A stretch of 64,000 bases of DNA. Source: Leucocoprinus leucothites (taxonomy: Eukaryota; Basidiomycota; Agaricomycetes; Agaricales; Agaricaceae). Each line of letters opens with the position of its first letter. The first letter of the stretch is position 1. Under the pieces are notes generated by a model. It saw nothing but the letters and a program-made list of their open reading frames with translations, searched no databases and was not told where the DNA came from. Shown one piece after another: positions 43,119 to 55,513 of this stretch. The stretch is taken from the NCBI GenBank assembly GCA_013368445.1, contig JAACJO010000002.1, positions 1,736,001 to 1,800,000 on the forward strand. Direction: 5' to 3'. The position numbers and the translations under genes were made by a program.

Positions 43119-43344
43119 TGTTAGATTATGACCAGCTTCAGCCTCACCCCCTTTGTCTAAATGGGGATAGTTGTAGTCACATGACCATACTGTGCACAGA
43201 CCATGTAGCTAGGTATATAAGGAGGGCCTCAGCCTCCCAATCAATTATCTTCTTCCCCACTTTTGTGTGTGTGTCAGTGTCAGTGTCTGAGCTTTTCTCT
43301 ACTCTCTTATCATCCTCTACTCTCTATCATTTTACATTCTAACA
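43119..43344 (+). repeat. Solo LTR, copy 2 (226 bp)
   Basis: It has the same ends as copy 1 (TGTTAGATT...TCTAACA). The target repeat GTTAG is at 43114-43118 and 43345-43349. The TAA stop of C3 ORF2 (complement of 43346-43348) lies inside the right-hand repeat, so this element inserted exactly at the stop codon and the duplication kept it intact. Confidence 0.92.
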
Positions 43345-44800
43345 GTTAGCCCCCTAAATGGGGTGTGGCAAAAGAAAATGTAAGCAGATTCTTGTCACAG
43401 AAATCAACAAGCTTGTCAAAGTAGGAGGGGAAGTCTGCCTCCTCACTATGGAACCTCCAACAGGAGGTTAGGATATGCTGACGAGTTTTAAAGGCAAACC
43501 TGCAGGGACATGAGATGTCCTCTTGGATGTGGAACCAGGCCCTGTAGGACCTGATAGGGGCATGGTTGAGTATTGCCCAGCACACCCATGCACAAAGCAT
43601 TGAAGATGCAAGCTTTGGCAACCACGCTCCACTATAGAGATATGTGGGCTGAATGAATTTATCATCTCCCTTATGGTGACAAAGGAAGTTCTTACCACCA
43701 TAAGTAGGAAGAGCAAACAATCTTGTCCACTTGTCTCTGCAAGCCTTGACCTTAGCTTTACACAAATATCCAAGGGTAGTAGAGGGACAAGCCCCCATGC
43801 TCACCTCGAAAGAGGAATCAGTCATATAAGTGTGAACTGATTGATGGAAAGGCCACTTCAGATGAGAGTGGACCTCATGGAATTCGATGGTGGGCTTGGC
43901 ATCAGTGCCAAGCCACTCCATCAGACAGCCACACACTGCTAGGGAGTGAGCCTAGCCAGAATAGGTAGATGGGTCTACCACCAATTGCACCACAGTGATG
44001 TGGTCAGTGAATAGGACAATTGACTTGGCATCAGGCATGCAACAGGTATGCTTGACACCAAGCCAAAGGGCAAATAGTTCTGCATCTGGTGCGGTGTCTT
44101 TGCCTGCTGCACAGCAGAACTACCAAAGCAGCTTGTCCCTGTACAGGAGACAGATAGTGGCAACTGCCTGGATAGTGTGATTGGTGCACACTGAAGCATC
44201 AGTAGCCACCATCACACAGTCAAGATTGGATCCAGCATGCTCATACGCAGATTCCAGTGCCCAGAGTTTGTCAGTGTCATCTTGATCATTGTCAACCTCT
44301 TTAAATTTGACCCTGTCCATAGAGCAGTCCATGAGCCAGTGTCCTGGGTGAGCTTTGGTGGCATCTGCATCAAAGTGCTCAGTAAGTTGGGGAAGCTTGG
44401 AAGCAGCCTCCACAATAGAAGATTGGGTGTGATCTGCTGCTCTCCCGAGATTCAAGAGGTGGTGGTGGTGCATAGACATGCCAGCTAGAGTGCCCCTACC
44501 CACTAAGGATCTTAGAAGGTGGGTGCAAGAAAGAGTCACAATGTGGAATGATGACCACAAAGTGAGCTTCTTGAGGTGCAGGTGGACCAGGATGAGGCCT
44601 GTGAGGGCCTCAGTCCCACCTGTAGGGGAGGTATGGAAGGCACTAATGATCCAAAGAGCAGCACGATGCTGCATCTTGGTGAGGCTGGCCAGGTGCGCCT
44701 TACAATGGGTATACTCATTATACCAGAGACCCCTGAGAGAGTTCCCTAGCATTCCCATCACGTGAACAGTGGAGATGGCCTTGGTGGAATAATAACAAAG

Positions 44801-47077
44801 GGTCATTCAATACTCCACTGAGGATACAGGTGTCTTCCTCACTCACATTATCAGGGCTGGATGGGCCAAAGGTATGATTACTAGTGTCTGTGTGTTTGAC
44901 ATCACCCAATTTTTCCCTTCTCTAAACCATGATATCCTCACTGACATCTTGCAATGTCAAGGGTTTGCCCCTGAACTTGTAAAGTTTTTCTCCCATTACC
45001 TTATAGGTCAATCCACACAATTTATGTGGAACACATTCTTGTCAGATGCCCATAATGCAGATGTTGGTGTAGGGCAAGGTTCAGCTCTTTCTCCCATCCT
45101 ATCAGTGCTGTACTTGGCACCCCTCATGTACATGTTCAACCAATGAGCTTGTCTACAATCTGTTCCTTCTTCCCTCCTATCCTTTGTTGATGATGGGCTT
45201 TGTATATCTCAGGTGAAGAACTATACTGACACCTTATCTTCTCTCAAAGCAGCATATTCCATCATTACATCCATATGCACTGACCTCCGATTAGTTGTCA
45301 AACACATCTTTCACTTTTCCCAGTATCATAACAACCCCAATCCCCCACTTGACCTATCTGACATTGGTGGTCCCCTCCTTTCTCCAAAACCTTTCTGGAG
45401 ATACCTCAGTTTTACTTTGATCATCAACTCTTGTTTCAAGAGCACATCCAATATTACTCTATCAAAGCATTGTCAATGGTGAAAGCCATGGGCATACTAG
45501 GTAACTCAACCCAAGGTCTCCTTCCACTCCAAAAATGACTTCTCTATAGGTCATGTGTTGTCTCTGTGGCCACATATGGCTTTCATTTATGGTACTCCAA
45601 GGGTGCTCATAACAAGGTGCTTCTCAAGTCCCTCTCTTCTATGCAAAGATGTGCAGCTCTTTGGATCACTGGCACATTTCGCACTTCCCCTTCTGGTGGC
45701 ATGGAAAGTATCACAGGACTCATTCCTATTCATCTTCATCTTTGTAAATTAGCTATTTGTTCATCATATCAGGTTTCTACTTTACCTTCTAATCATGCAT
45801 TATGTTCCCTTCTTTCTGATCATTTCTCCCTTAATTCTCCCCCTCATCCCCAATCGCTTCACCTTCTAACTCTGGCCAAAAAAGGAAAATTAAAAGGCCC
45901 TCTTATTGATGTAGATAGTTCTCTTTCTCATCTCTCTGATTCCTTTTCACCATTTAGTCCTGAATCCAAGCCTGGCTCTCATCTTATGGACATTTTCTCT
46001 GATTCAATTCATTTCCATCCCTGTAATCGGTCTGACAAACACAAAATGTACAAACATGTATTGTCTCTGGACTCTGTTTTCTCTTCCTCTTCATCTGATT
46101 GTACTTGTATATCAGTTGTTACTGACACTTCTGTTCCCCTTGTAGGTTCCCTTCAGGTGGTTTTGGCAGCACATTTGTATCATGGCAGATGACAAGTGTC
46201 CCATGCAAAACAGGCAAGCAGCCAGGCATCTTCCACAGACACTGAACTCTATGCTATTCACATTGGCATTGCCAAGGCCATATCCCTCCAGTGTGACCAC
46301 ATCATCCTTATCACTGACTGTCTTCCAGCAGCCAAGCTGGCTGTCAACCCCTCCATCCACTTGAGTCAGTCACACTCTATCCACATTTGCCAACTCCTAT
46401 CCAACTGGCTCACAGCCAAACCTTCATGATCCATCAACTTCTGGGATGTCCCTTCCAAATGGCATTGGAAGCCTCATCTAAAAGTCCATAATGACACCAC
46501 CACTACACACATCCACACCCCTCCCCATATGGGTGCCACTCTCAACTTCTTAGGATGCAAAGTTACCAACAACTGTCAGAAATCCTGGGAGTCTACATTC
46601 TGGAAGAAGAAGTACCCTGGCAACAGTTTCCTTCTTTCAAAAAAGAATTACAAGTTCCTCACCCCCACTTATGTCAAGGGAGGCACTTGGCTTCCTCTAG
46701 CCAATGAGTCACCTAATCTATGTGCATGCATGACTTGGGCTATTCTCAATCATGCCCCTATTGGAGCTTTCCATGAGAAGTTCTTCCCCCTTGAGCCCAA
46801 ATCCTGTTGTTGTGGCCATTATCTGGAAACATGACATCATATCCTATGTTATTGCCTACTCTACCCCATCTGCACTCAATGGGTGCAATGTGCTTTTCCC
46901 CAGTACAAGTTCCTTGTCAAGTTCTTGAAAAAGAACCTGGCTGCTTTTGCCTTCACCAATCACAACTTGTGTCCACTGCTGCTTCAAGCCCCTATACCTG
47001 CCAAACCAAATGAAGGTGAACTATATTCTTTTATCTCCTCTATTCTCTTTTCTTTTGAGTCCAATCTCTGTGTATGA
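44801..47077 (+). pseudogene. A6 ORF2 (RT, RNase H, CysHis)
   Basis: RT shows MITSVCVFDITQFFPSLNHD, GVGQGSALSPILS and FVDDGLCISQ. A TGA near 45146 and a small deletion near 45305 (EHDKSEV lost) break it. RNase H shows VVTDTSVPLVGS (Ala to Thr beside the first Asp) and ILITDCLPAAK. The C-terminus reads CCCGHYLET before a TGA. The final stop is at 47075-47077. Confidence 0.8.
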
Positions 47078-47281
47078 CACCTTACTCTATAGTCTCCTGT
47101 TCGAGTCTTTTCTATTTTGCTGGACTAATTGTATATAGTCTTTGTCTTAAGCAGTCTTTGACCACTTCATGTACCCTGGCTTGCCATAGTGTACTGTCTG
47201 TCTGTATTATTTAGTTGAAAGTGGACTGTGATCAAGCACTGCTATACAAATTCATTGATTTAAAAAATAAAAAATAAAAAA
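44801..47281 (+). mobile_element. A6: 5'-truncated family A LINE in C3
   Basis: It is flanked by ggaataataacaaa (44786-44799) and ggaataataatgaa (47282-47295). It starts in RT (VIQYSTEDTGVFLTHII) and ends with the family A terminus and an A-rich tail with T interruptions. The 3' UTR is at 47078-47281. Confidence 0.88.
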
Positions 47282-49189
47282 GGAATAATAATGAACATGC
47301 TCTTGAAATGAGAGCTGACAATCAAAGTAGAATCCCAAGTACCTCCAATAGGTCTTGGGTCTAAGGGGTGTGTCACCAGTGTAAGGGGCAAACCCCAGAT
47401 CAATCAGCAGATTGGAGTCTCCCTTCTTGTGGGAGAAGTGAAAAAGCTCAGACTTGTCATGCTCCATGACTAGCCCAAACTGATTAAAGATGTTGAACAT
47501 GATCCTATATGCACCTTTCAGCACATCAAGATTCATGGCCCAGTCTTTTCCCTAGGCAATGAATGTGCCATCATCCACATAGGAGAGAACATCACATGCA
47601 AGGTGTGTGGTCTGCTATTTGAAAAGTCAAATAGCTGGAGCCAGATATAGTGCTGATAGGACCAGGGAGAGGGCTGAGCCCTGACCCACACCCACATTGG
47701 CTGCAAATTTGTTAGAGGAATCTGCCACCCACAGGTAGCATGTTTCCCTGCTGACTAGGTATGAAGCAAAGAAGTCCCTCATATTAGGTGGGAACCCCTG
47801 CTTCACAAGGATAGCCATGAGCATGTCATGGTTCAATGATGGGAAGAACTGTGCAATGTCAAAAGTGACAACACTAGTCTTCAAGCCCTTCACCCACCCT
47901 GCACGAACAAGGTGAGTGAGGAATAGCCCAGCATCCTCAGTGGATCTTTGGCATATGCCTCCAAGCTGGTTGGAATAGAAGACTTCATATTTGATGCTGT
48001 CAAACTGAAGCCAAGCACTGAGCATCTTCTCAATGAGCTTGCCAAGTGTGTTCAGAAGCACAATGGGCCTGAATGACTTTGGCATGGAATAGGAAGGTTT
48101 GCCCAGCTTCAGAATGATAACTGAGACAGACTCCTTAAAGTGTGTTGGCCAATATCCAACTGTGAGGCAGGCATTGGCAACAGATAGAAAGACAGCCATG
48201 ATGTTAGAATTGACCAGGATGTCCTTCAGGTGTGCCCATGTGATGTGGTCTAGACCAGGTGCTGAGTGCAAGGAGCACACTTTGAGTGTGTCCCACACCT
48301 CAGCCCTTGAGAAGGGGACCCAATCCCTCTCATCAAGAGAAGGAAGATCCTCCAATACTAACACATCAACTGGCCTGCCAGAAGCCGCATTGTATGTCCT
48401 ATGAAGTGTGCCCCAGAGAGAATCAAGTGTATGGCATGGATGTCCCTGATAGGAGATTGCCTCACATGCCAGAAGTTTGCAAGCCTTGACCCACTCTATA
48501 AGGTCCCAAGGTTGCTGATTCTCAGTGGCCACTTCAGCAATACACTCTTTGAAGAAGACCCACTTGGCCTGCCTAGTGGCATGGCAGAATGCAGTCCAAT
48601 CAGCCCTAGTGCCAGTCTTCTGGTACTGGGCCTTGGCTGTAGAGCACTCATTGGTCCACCACAATTTGGACCAATTTGTGATAGTGATCATCTTGGTGTG
48701 GGTGGTCCACATCTGAGAAAAGATGTCTGCCATGGCCAATACCACAGCTTCAATCCAATCAGGGGTCAATAGATCTGATGTATCAAGATCTAGGAAGAGA
48801 TGTCCAACATCCATCAGGAAAGCAGATTCTTTATTGCTCTCCCTTGGCAGGACAGTGCATGTGACCCTGATACTAGAGGCCACAATAGGAAGGGATAACA
48901 TCATTGGAACATAGTCCAATGGCCCCTTCTGTGAGTGATCCAACCTGGGCAGGTTAAGATCTGAATCAGGGGCCTGTGTGAACATGAGATCAATCACAGA
49001 GCCCTCAAGATCCATGTTGTGTGGAACATGGGTGTTGGCAGCATTGATGGGCCTAGCCCATTCAACACCAAGATTGGACACCATCTCTAGAAGTGAGATA
49101 GCAGGAGTACAGTGGTGATTCACAGCTGGATCCCACACTGATAAGTGACAATTGAAGTCACCACCTATGTAAATGAAGGCAGGAAGGGC

Positions 49190-50366
49190 CCTTATTGATG
49201 TAGATAGTTCTCTTTCTCATCTTTCTGACTCCTTTTCTCCATTCGCTCCTGAATCAAAGCCTGGGTCTTGTCTTATGGACATCTTTCCCGATTCTATTCA
49301 CTTTCACCCCTGCAATCGCTCAGATAAACATGAAATGTATAAACATGTATCATCTCTCAAATCAGCTTTTTCCTCTTCTTCTTCCGATTGTAATTGTATT
49401 TCGGTTGTTACTGATGCTTCTGTCCCACTTGTAGGTTCCCTTCAGGCGGTTTTGGCAGCACATCTATATTGTGGCGGATGGCAAGTGTCCCATGCAAAAC
49501 AGGCTAGTGGTCGGGCGTCGTCTACTGACGCCGAACTCTATTCCATTTGTATTGGCATTGCCAAGGCCATTTCCCTTCATTGCGACCACATCATCCTCAT
49601 CACCAACTGTCTCCCAGCAGCCAAGCTAGCAGTCGATCCCTCTATACACTCGAGCCAATCACACTCTATCCAAGTCTGCCGACTCTTATCCAACTGGCTT
49701 GCGGCCAAACCTTCTCGTTCTATTGACTTCTGGGATGTCCCTTCCAAATGGCACTGGAAGCCCCACCTTAAAGTCCACAATGACATCACCTCCACACGCA
49801 TACATGCCCCCCCTCGTTTAGGCGCCACTCTTGACTTCTTGCAACGCAAAATCACCAACGACTACCAGAAATCCTAGGAGTTCACTTTCTGGAAGAAGAA
49901 GTACCATGGCAGTGGTTTCCTTCTTTCAAAAAAGAATTGCAAATTCCTCACCCCCACTTATGTCAAAGGGGGCACCTGGCTTCCATTAGCCAATGAATCG
50001 CCATCACTATGTGCACGTATGACTCGTGCCATCCTCAATCATGTTCCTATTGGAACTTATCGTGAGAGGTTTTTCCCCCTCGAACCCAAATCATGTTATT
50101 GTGGCCATCGCCTGGAATCATGACATCATATCTTGTGTTATTGCCCCCTCTATCCTGTTCACACTCAATGGGTGCAATGCACTTTCCCTCAATATGAGTT
50201 TCTCGTCGAGTTCTTGAAAAAGAACCCAGCTGCTTTTGCCTTCACCAATCATGACATGCGTTCACCGCCGCCTCAAGCTCCTGTGCCTGCCAAACCAAAT
50301 GAAGGTGAACTATATTCTTTCATCTCATCTCTTTTCTTTTCCTTTGAGTCCGATCTCTGTGTATAA
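49190..50366 (+). pseudogene. A7 ORF2 C-terminal part (RNase H, CysHis)
   Basis: The frame is open from 49190 to a TAG near 49875. RNase H shows VVTDASVPLVGS, TDAELYSICI and ILITNC (Asn where A8 has Asp). After the TAG the CysHis region follows (CYCGHRLES then TGA). The end is a TAA at 50364-50366. Confidence 0.82.
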
Positions 50367-50564
50367 CACCTTGTTCTATAGTCTCTCTCGAGTCTTTTCT
50401 ATTTCACTGGACTAATCATATATAGTCTTTGTCTTAAGCAGTCTTCGACCGCTTCGTGTACCCCAGCTTGCTGTAGTGTACCATCTGTTTGTAATATTTA
50501 GTTGAAAGCGGACTGCGATCGAGCACCGCCATATAAATTCATTGATTTAAAAAAAAAAAAAAAA
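49190..50564 (+). mobile_element. A7: short 5'-truncated family A LINE in C3
   Basis: It is flanked by a perfect 14-bp repeat, aaggcaggaagggc, at 49176-49189 and 50565-50578. It begins at LIDVDSSLSHLSDS upstream of RNase H and ends in the family A terminus and about 18 A. Confidence 0.93.
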
Positions 50565-51058
50565 AAGGCAGGAAGGGCATCAATATCCCTAGAGAGGAGG
50601 TTGATAGCCATATGCATGTTGTCTGAATAGATGTTCATGAGATTGAGTGGCTCTCCCCTGGAAAACAGGGAGAGAACCAACACATCATGATGGTTGATGA
50701 GATCCCACTGAAGGGCAGGTCTCAGCTTTGAGAGGTGCTTGTGGACATATGCTATAACATGGGGAGGGCTGTCTGGTGCAGGGGGATGTACCATGTACAG
50801 CTAGTCTGGGTGCTTCGGGGCACCCACCACCTCATCCCCCTCTGGAGAGGAGGTTGAGACAGTTCATCTAATGGAGCACCAAGGTGGCTCCTGAAGGAAG
50901 AGAATATCAGTATCACCCTGTATATTGTCCAAAAGCTAGTCAACATGCATGTAATTACAGTTAATGTTCTGACTGAATATCCTCAACTCTGTAATTGTAC
51001 TAGGTTTTATGGATATGTGAGTTTTGGGCTGAGATAGGAGGACAGGACCAATGGTCAT

Positions 51059-51881
51059 GTACCTCTGCATATGCTTGCTTTATCCATGCTGCATCAAAGT
51101 AGTGCTTCTAAAACAGGCAGGCCTTCGAAGAGGCTGGGTGGTTGCCCTTGCAATTAGGATATACCACCAAGTGAGGGCAGGCCTGCCCCTGAGGGGTGGG
51201 CTGCTTAGGGGGGTTTGCATTAAGATTACCCTAACAGCAGGTAGCCAACACATGATGCAAGTCCTCATAGTGTGGCTGGGCACACCAAAGGCACTTGGGG
51301 TTCATCTGCTTGCACAGACAGGTCTTGTGGCCCCATCACCAGCAGCACTGGTAGACAGGAACACCTGGGTGGGCCCATGCCTCATGGATATGACAAGGAT
51401 GCTGACTGATATAGAGAGCCTTTCCAATAAGGCTCTTGGCCCAGGAACCAGCTTTGGAATCCCAGACCTCAAAGAAGCAGGTGATAGTGTCAGACCTGTG
51501 AGTAGGGGGAAGAACACATGGAGCCCTTTCCAGAGCAAAGAGGTGACAGTGGGTGGACCAACACATTGCCTCTTCCACAATGTTAGCACCCATTATAGCA
51601 CCACTGGAGGTGAAGCATGGGATGTCGACAATCTTGAGGAAAGACCATGACTGGGGGACAGCCACATCAACTTGGCAGTTGACCATAGGCTAGACATGCT
51701 GAGCAAAGCCCTTGCAAATGAGTTCCAGCTGAGCAGGGTTGGGAATGATGTTGGTCTAGAAGGACCAACTGCCATAGGTGATGATACCACTCTTGAGATG
51801 AAGATGGTTCTTCTTCTCAGAGAGATAACAGTTGACTTGGTGCATTGCCTTGTTGGGGTTCAACCACAATGATGAATTGTC
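51059..51881 (-). pseudogene. C3 ORF1 C-terminal part (zinc knuckles)
   Basis: The minus strand encodes SWSFLKIVDIPCFTSSG, then ITCFFEVWDSKAGSWAKSL and knuckle-like residues YQCCWWWGHKTC, CLWCAQPHYED and CPHLV...CKGNHPASSKAC. These align in order with the ORF1 ends of families A and B. The frame appears to run on past the ORF2 ATG at 51058 to a TAG near 51002, so ORF1 and ORF2 may overlap in family C. Stops are present upstream. Confidence 0.7.
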
Positions 51882-52212
51882 TTTTTTTTTAAAAAAAAAA
51901 AAAATCAGTGGACCCCAAAGGGGTCCAAATTTATAATGCAGTGCATGATAGCAGTCCACACCCAACTACTATGATATGCAGAAAGTACCACTACCAACTA
52001 CACATCTACATAGCTAGGTATAAATACAAGTCCAAAGTCTGTTTAGTACATATGACATCTCCATGTAGTGGCACATAGTCCGAGATGAAAGAGATACTTA
52101 TACAAATTAAATTGTTCTGACTTGCCAGCAGATGGAAAGTGCATGGCATGGATCTCAGGGACCACCATGCCCAGCATGGGGTTGGACAATGCAACCTGCA
52201 GGGAAGAGAACC

Positions 52213-53058
52213 CTACAGACACAACTGAGCAGCATTGCAATGATGGCAGTCAAGCCAAAGCCAGTCAAACCAGTGTTGCCAGAATGGGCATTTGCAATTG
52301 TCAGCTGCATGAGACTTAGTGCAGTTGATGCACTTGATGTGGGGACAGGGATCCCCAGCGGTAGTGGGCAGAATGGGGGGATTTGCCTTCAGACTCCCCT
52401 TACAACAGCTCAAGTGGGAGCAGTGGTTCTCAGTATGATGAGGACTGCTGCAGGCAGTACATTGCAATGCACAGGATGAGATAGAGTGCCCCCAGTGCTA
52501 GCAATGCTGACACTGTGGACTGCCTGGGTGAGTGCCTGTGGCCTGGATTACAGACTGAATGCCCTTGAAGTGGAGGTACTTTCCCAGGAGCTTCTTGGTG
52601 CTCACTCCTGATTGAGAGTCCCAGAGGTTGAACCAGATGGTGGCAGTGTCGGCCCTGGAGAAATTGCGCATGATACATATGGAGGAAACATCTGCAAAAA
52701 TGTCCTTGAAGGCAGACAATCACATGTAGTTGGTCACCTGATTTGGTGTGATGCGGATGCTGTTCACAAAGTAAGGGACATCAAGGACCTTAAGGTAGGA
52801 CCTTGACCTGGGGCAGCATGTCTTGATCGCAAAGGGAGCAGTGAAGACAGAGGGGATGGTGGCCTCAATGACATTGCAGTCGGCATCAGAGGGGACAGAG
52901 GCGTGCAGTGCAATCATGCTGTATGCCTTGGTAATATTCTCCACATGTAAGATCAACTTGGCATGGGAGAGGGAGTCATTGAGAAGGCACATGGCCTTGT
53001 GGTAGAGATAAGTGACTTTATTAGTGCTACTAGTGAAGTCAAGGAAGAGTTGATGGCA
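52213..53058 (-). pseudogene. B5 ORF1, C-terminal half
   Basis: From 53058 down: CHQLFLDFTSSTNKVTYLYH, then NITKAYSMIALHASVPSDAD, SYLKVLDVPYFVNSIRI, a stop near 52720, AFKDIFADVSSICIM, WFNLWDSQSG and knuckles (CQHC then a stop, CTACSSPHHTEN, CINCTKSHAADNCKC). It ends LCL-stop at 52213-52215. It belongs to the same subfamily as B2 and B6. Confidence 0.8.
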
Positions 53059-53144
53059 CATCCCTCCTTGACCTCTTACCACCACCATCTATTTGTTGGT
53101 GTGTTTTAAGACATCTAGTTTACATCGTATCTCTGCCTATTTTA

Positions 53145-55262
53145 CATGGGCAAGTGAAAGTCTAAGTCTAAGGGCCCCCCCTGCCAAACTACCGAGTCTG
53201 CCAAGACCTCCGCTGACAAGCTCAACATTGCCGAGATGTCCGAGAACGAACATCTCGACCCCTACAACAATCCCCGCAACGTTCGCGGGTTCTTTGGACC
53301 TCCCCAGGCTGACGTTTCGTCGCCTGGACCCTCTTCCCTGCCTGCCACTGACGTTCTGTCGCAGATGGTGGTCGCTCCCTCGGCTGACATTCCGTTGCTG
53401 TCCCCAAAACCCTTCACTGCCGGTGGACAGACGTTCTACCCTGTGAAGGATCTTTCCCCCCCAGCACCACCGTCCGCTGTCTCCTCTGGGTCAACTGAGG
53501 AGTCTGTTGAGACCTGGGCTCTTGCTGGGATCCGTTTCTTCTCCCGCTTTATTGGGAGCGTTCCCTCAGGCCCTCTTCCAGAGGCCACCACTGCCGTGAT
53601 CATCCTGACTCTTGTTGGGCTGGTTGCAGAAGTTTTCAACTGGGGCCAAGGTAACACGGCCCTCATCAGCGAGTGAATGTGAGCCCAGGGATGGGACATG
53701 TTTGTAGATTTCATCCGGGACTGTGCCACCAGAGTTGAGGGGGCCTACCCTAAATGTATGCATGTCGCCCATGAGGCGATCCATGGATCTGCTGACAAAG
53801 CAGAACCACATGACATTGCCATGGGCTCCCCTAAAGTGCCCAAACAAATGCCCCCAGATCGTCAGCCCGCCCTGGCCCATCCCACTTTACCGCCCAAGCA
53901 AGCGCCTGCCAAAGCGTGCGCTAGTGGCCTCCCCAAGCTAGGGCTAGGTCTGATGGCCAAACCCAGCGAGCGCCCACCAAGGCGCCCCCTCCTCCCACCT
54001 CGGTCAAGAAGTCCTTCACTGAGGTGGCCCGTCCTGCCGGGGTTGCGTCACTTATCAAGTTGGCGCAGTCCCACCCTGATCTCGACCCTGATCACATCAC
54101 CACTATGCATCAGGCCACCCAAGCCACCGCTCCCACCACTTGGAAGCTGTGCATGACAACTGCGGGCCCTACCTGCCACCAACTCTTCCTTGACTTTGTC
54201 GGCAGTGCTGATGAGGTCACCTACCTCCATCACAAGGCCATGCGCCTTCTCAACGACTCCCTCTCCCGCGCCAAGTCGACCTTGCATGTGGAGAACATCA
54301 CCAAGGCGTACAGCACAATTGCACTGCACACCTCCTCTGTTCCCTCTGATGCTGACTGTGACGTCATTGAGTCCTCCATCCCCTCCATCTTCTCCTCCCC
54401 CTTTGCGATCAAGATGCGCTGCCCCAGGTCAAGGTCCTACCTCAAGGTCCTCGATGTCCCCTACTTTGTGAATGGTGTCTGCATCACGCTGAATCACGTG
54501 ACCAACCACATGCGATTGTCTGCCTTCAAGGACATTTTCGCAGATGTTTCTGTTAGAATGTAAAATGATAGAGAGTAGAGGATGATAAGAGAGTAGAGGA
54601 AAGCTCAGACACTGACACTGACACACACACAAAAGTGGGGAAGAAGATAATTGATTGGGAGGCTGAGGCCCTCCTTATATACCTAGCTACATGGTCTGTG
54701 CGCAGTATGGTCATGTGACTACAACTATCCCCATTTAGACAAAGGGGGTGAGGCTGAAGCTGGTCATAATCTAACAGTTTCCTCCATGTGCATCATGCGC
54801 AACTCCACCAGAGCCGACACTGCCACCGTCTGGTTCGACCTCTGGGACTCTCAATCAGGAGCGAGCGCCAAGAAGCTCCTGGGCAAGTACCTCCACTTCG
54901 AGGGTGTTCAGTCCATCATCCGGGCTGCACGTGCTCACCCAGGCAGTCCACAGTGTCAGCGTTGCTGGCGCTGGGGGCATTCTACCTCATCGTGCCATGC
55001 CCGTGCATTGCGATGCGCCGCCTGCGGTGGTCCTCATCGTACTGAGAACCACCGCTCCCACTCGAGCTGTTGTAAGGGGAGTCCAAAGGCAAATCCCCCT
55101 ATCCCGCCCACTGCCGCTGAGGATCCCTGTCCTCATATCAAGTGCGTCAACTGCGCCAAGTCACATGCAGCTGACGATCGCAAATGCCCATTCTGGCAAC
55201 ACTGGTTTGACCGGCTTTGGCTTGAAAACTATCATCGCGATGCCACTCAGTTGCGTCTGTAG
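53145..55262 (+). pseudogene. B6 ORF1, few lesions
   Basis: The ATG at 53145 gives MGK, then a TGA (from CGA) and one extra base. The frame then runs KTSADKLNIAEMSENEH to 53676. More frameshifts lie near 53680 and 54000. From 54024 on it is open: SYLKVLDVPYFVNGV, then the solo LTR at 54551, then WFDLWDSQSG and knuckles CQRCWRWGHSTSSC, CAACGGPHRTEN and CVNCAKSHAADDRKC. It ends LRL-stop at 55260-55262. The solo LTR falls between FADVS and SMCIM. Confidence 0.8.
54551..54776 (-). repeat. Solo LTR, copy 3 (226 bp), reverse orientation
   Basis: The same LTR as at 40588 and 43119, inverted: it begins TGTTAGAATG and ends ATAATCTAACA. The target repeat GTTTC is at 54546-54550 and 54777-54781. Removing it restores the B6 ORF1 frame. 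Confidence 0.93.
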
Positions 55263-55513
55263 GGTTCTCTTCCCTATAGGTCACATTGTCTGCTCCCGCG
55301 CTATGCATGGTGGGCCCTGGAGATCCATGCCATGCACTTCCATCCGCTGGTAAAACAGAACAGCCCGACTTGTATTGTAGTATGCTTTCATTTCGAACTA
55401 TGTACCACTGCATGAAGATGTCGTTTGTACACTTCATCCTCCTTTCCCTTTAACCACCATCATCTATTTCTCTGACGGTGTTTTATACTACATTGACTAC
55501 GATTTCCATCAAT

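Larger units (their letters stand above)
43346..51058 (-). pseudogene. C3 ORF2 (EN, RT, RNase H, CysHis), split and decayed
   Basis: A possible start is the ATG at 51058 (MTIGPVLLSQPK). The endonuclease shows ILFLQEPPW (about 50895) and, after A7, IYIGGDFNCHLSVWDP. The main open block 49138-47627 (503 codons) spans the end of EN and the RT fingers/palm: PGLDHITWAHLKD, RPIVLLNTLGKLIEKM, VVTFDIAQFFPSLNHD, VGQGSALS. The catalytic YVDDGTFIA (about 47570) follows two stops. After A6 comes the linker and RNase H (VMVATDASVCTNH) and the CysHis end CPCRFAFKTRQHILTSC. The stop is TAA at 43346-43348. The first TAG is at about codon 38. Confidence 0.85.
42540..51881 (-). mobile_element. C3: family C LINE, longest copy
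   Basis: On the minus strand C3 runs from the C-terminal part of ORF1 (51881) through ORF2 (51058-43346) to the 3' UTR and poly(A) (42553-42540). Its 5' part was separated by B5 at 51882 and should lie right of the window. A solo LTR, A6 and A7 interrupt it. The 3' UTR (42554-43118 without the solo LTR) contains no gene. Confidence 0.88.

Noticed and set aside
43268..43290. GT-rich microsatellite (gtgtgtgtgtcagtgtcagtg)
   Set aside because: It is a fixed part of the 226-bp solo LTR, present in all three copies, not an independent repeat.
51051..51650. 199-codon plus-strand open frame
   Set aside because: It is antisense to the C3 ORF1 zinc-knuckle region and shows no domain of its own.
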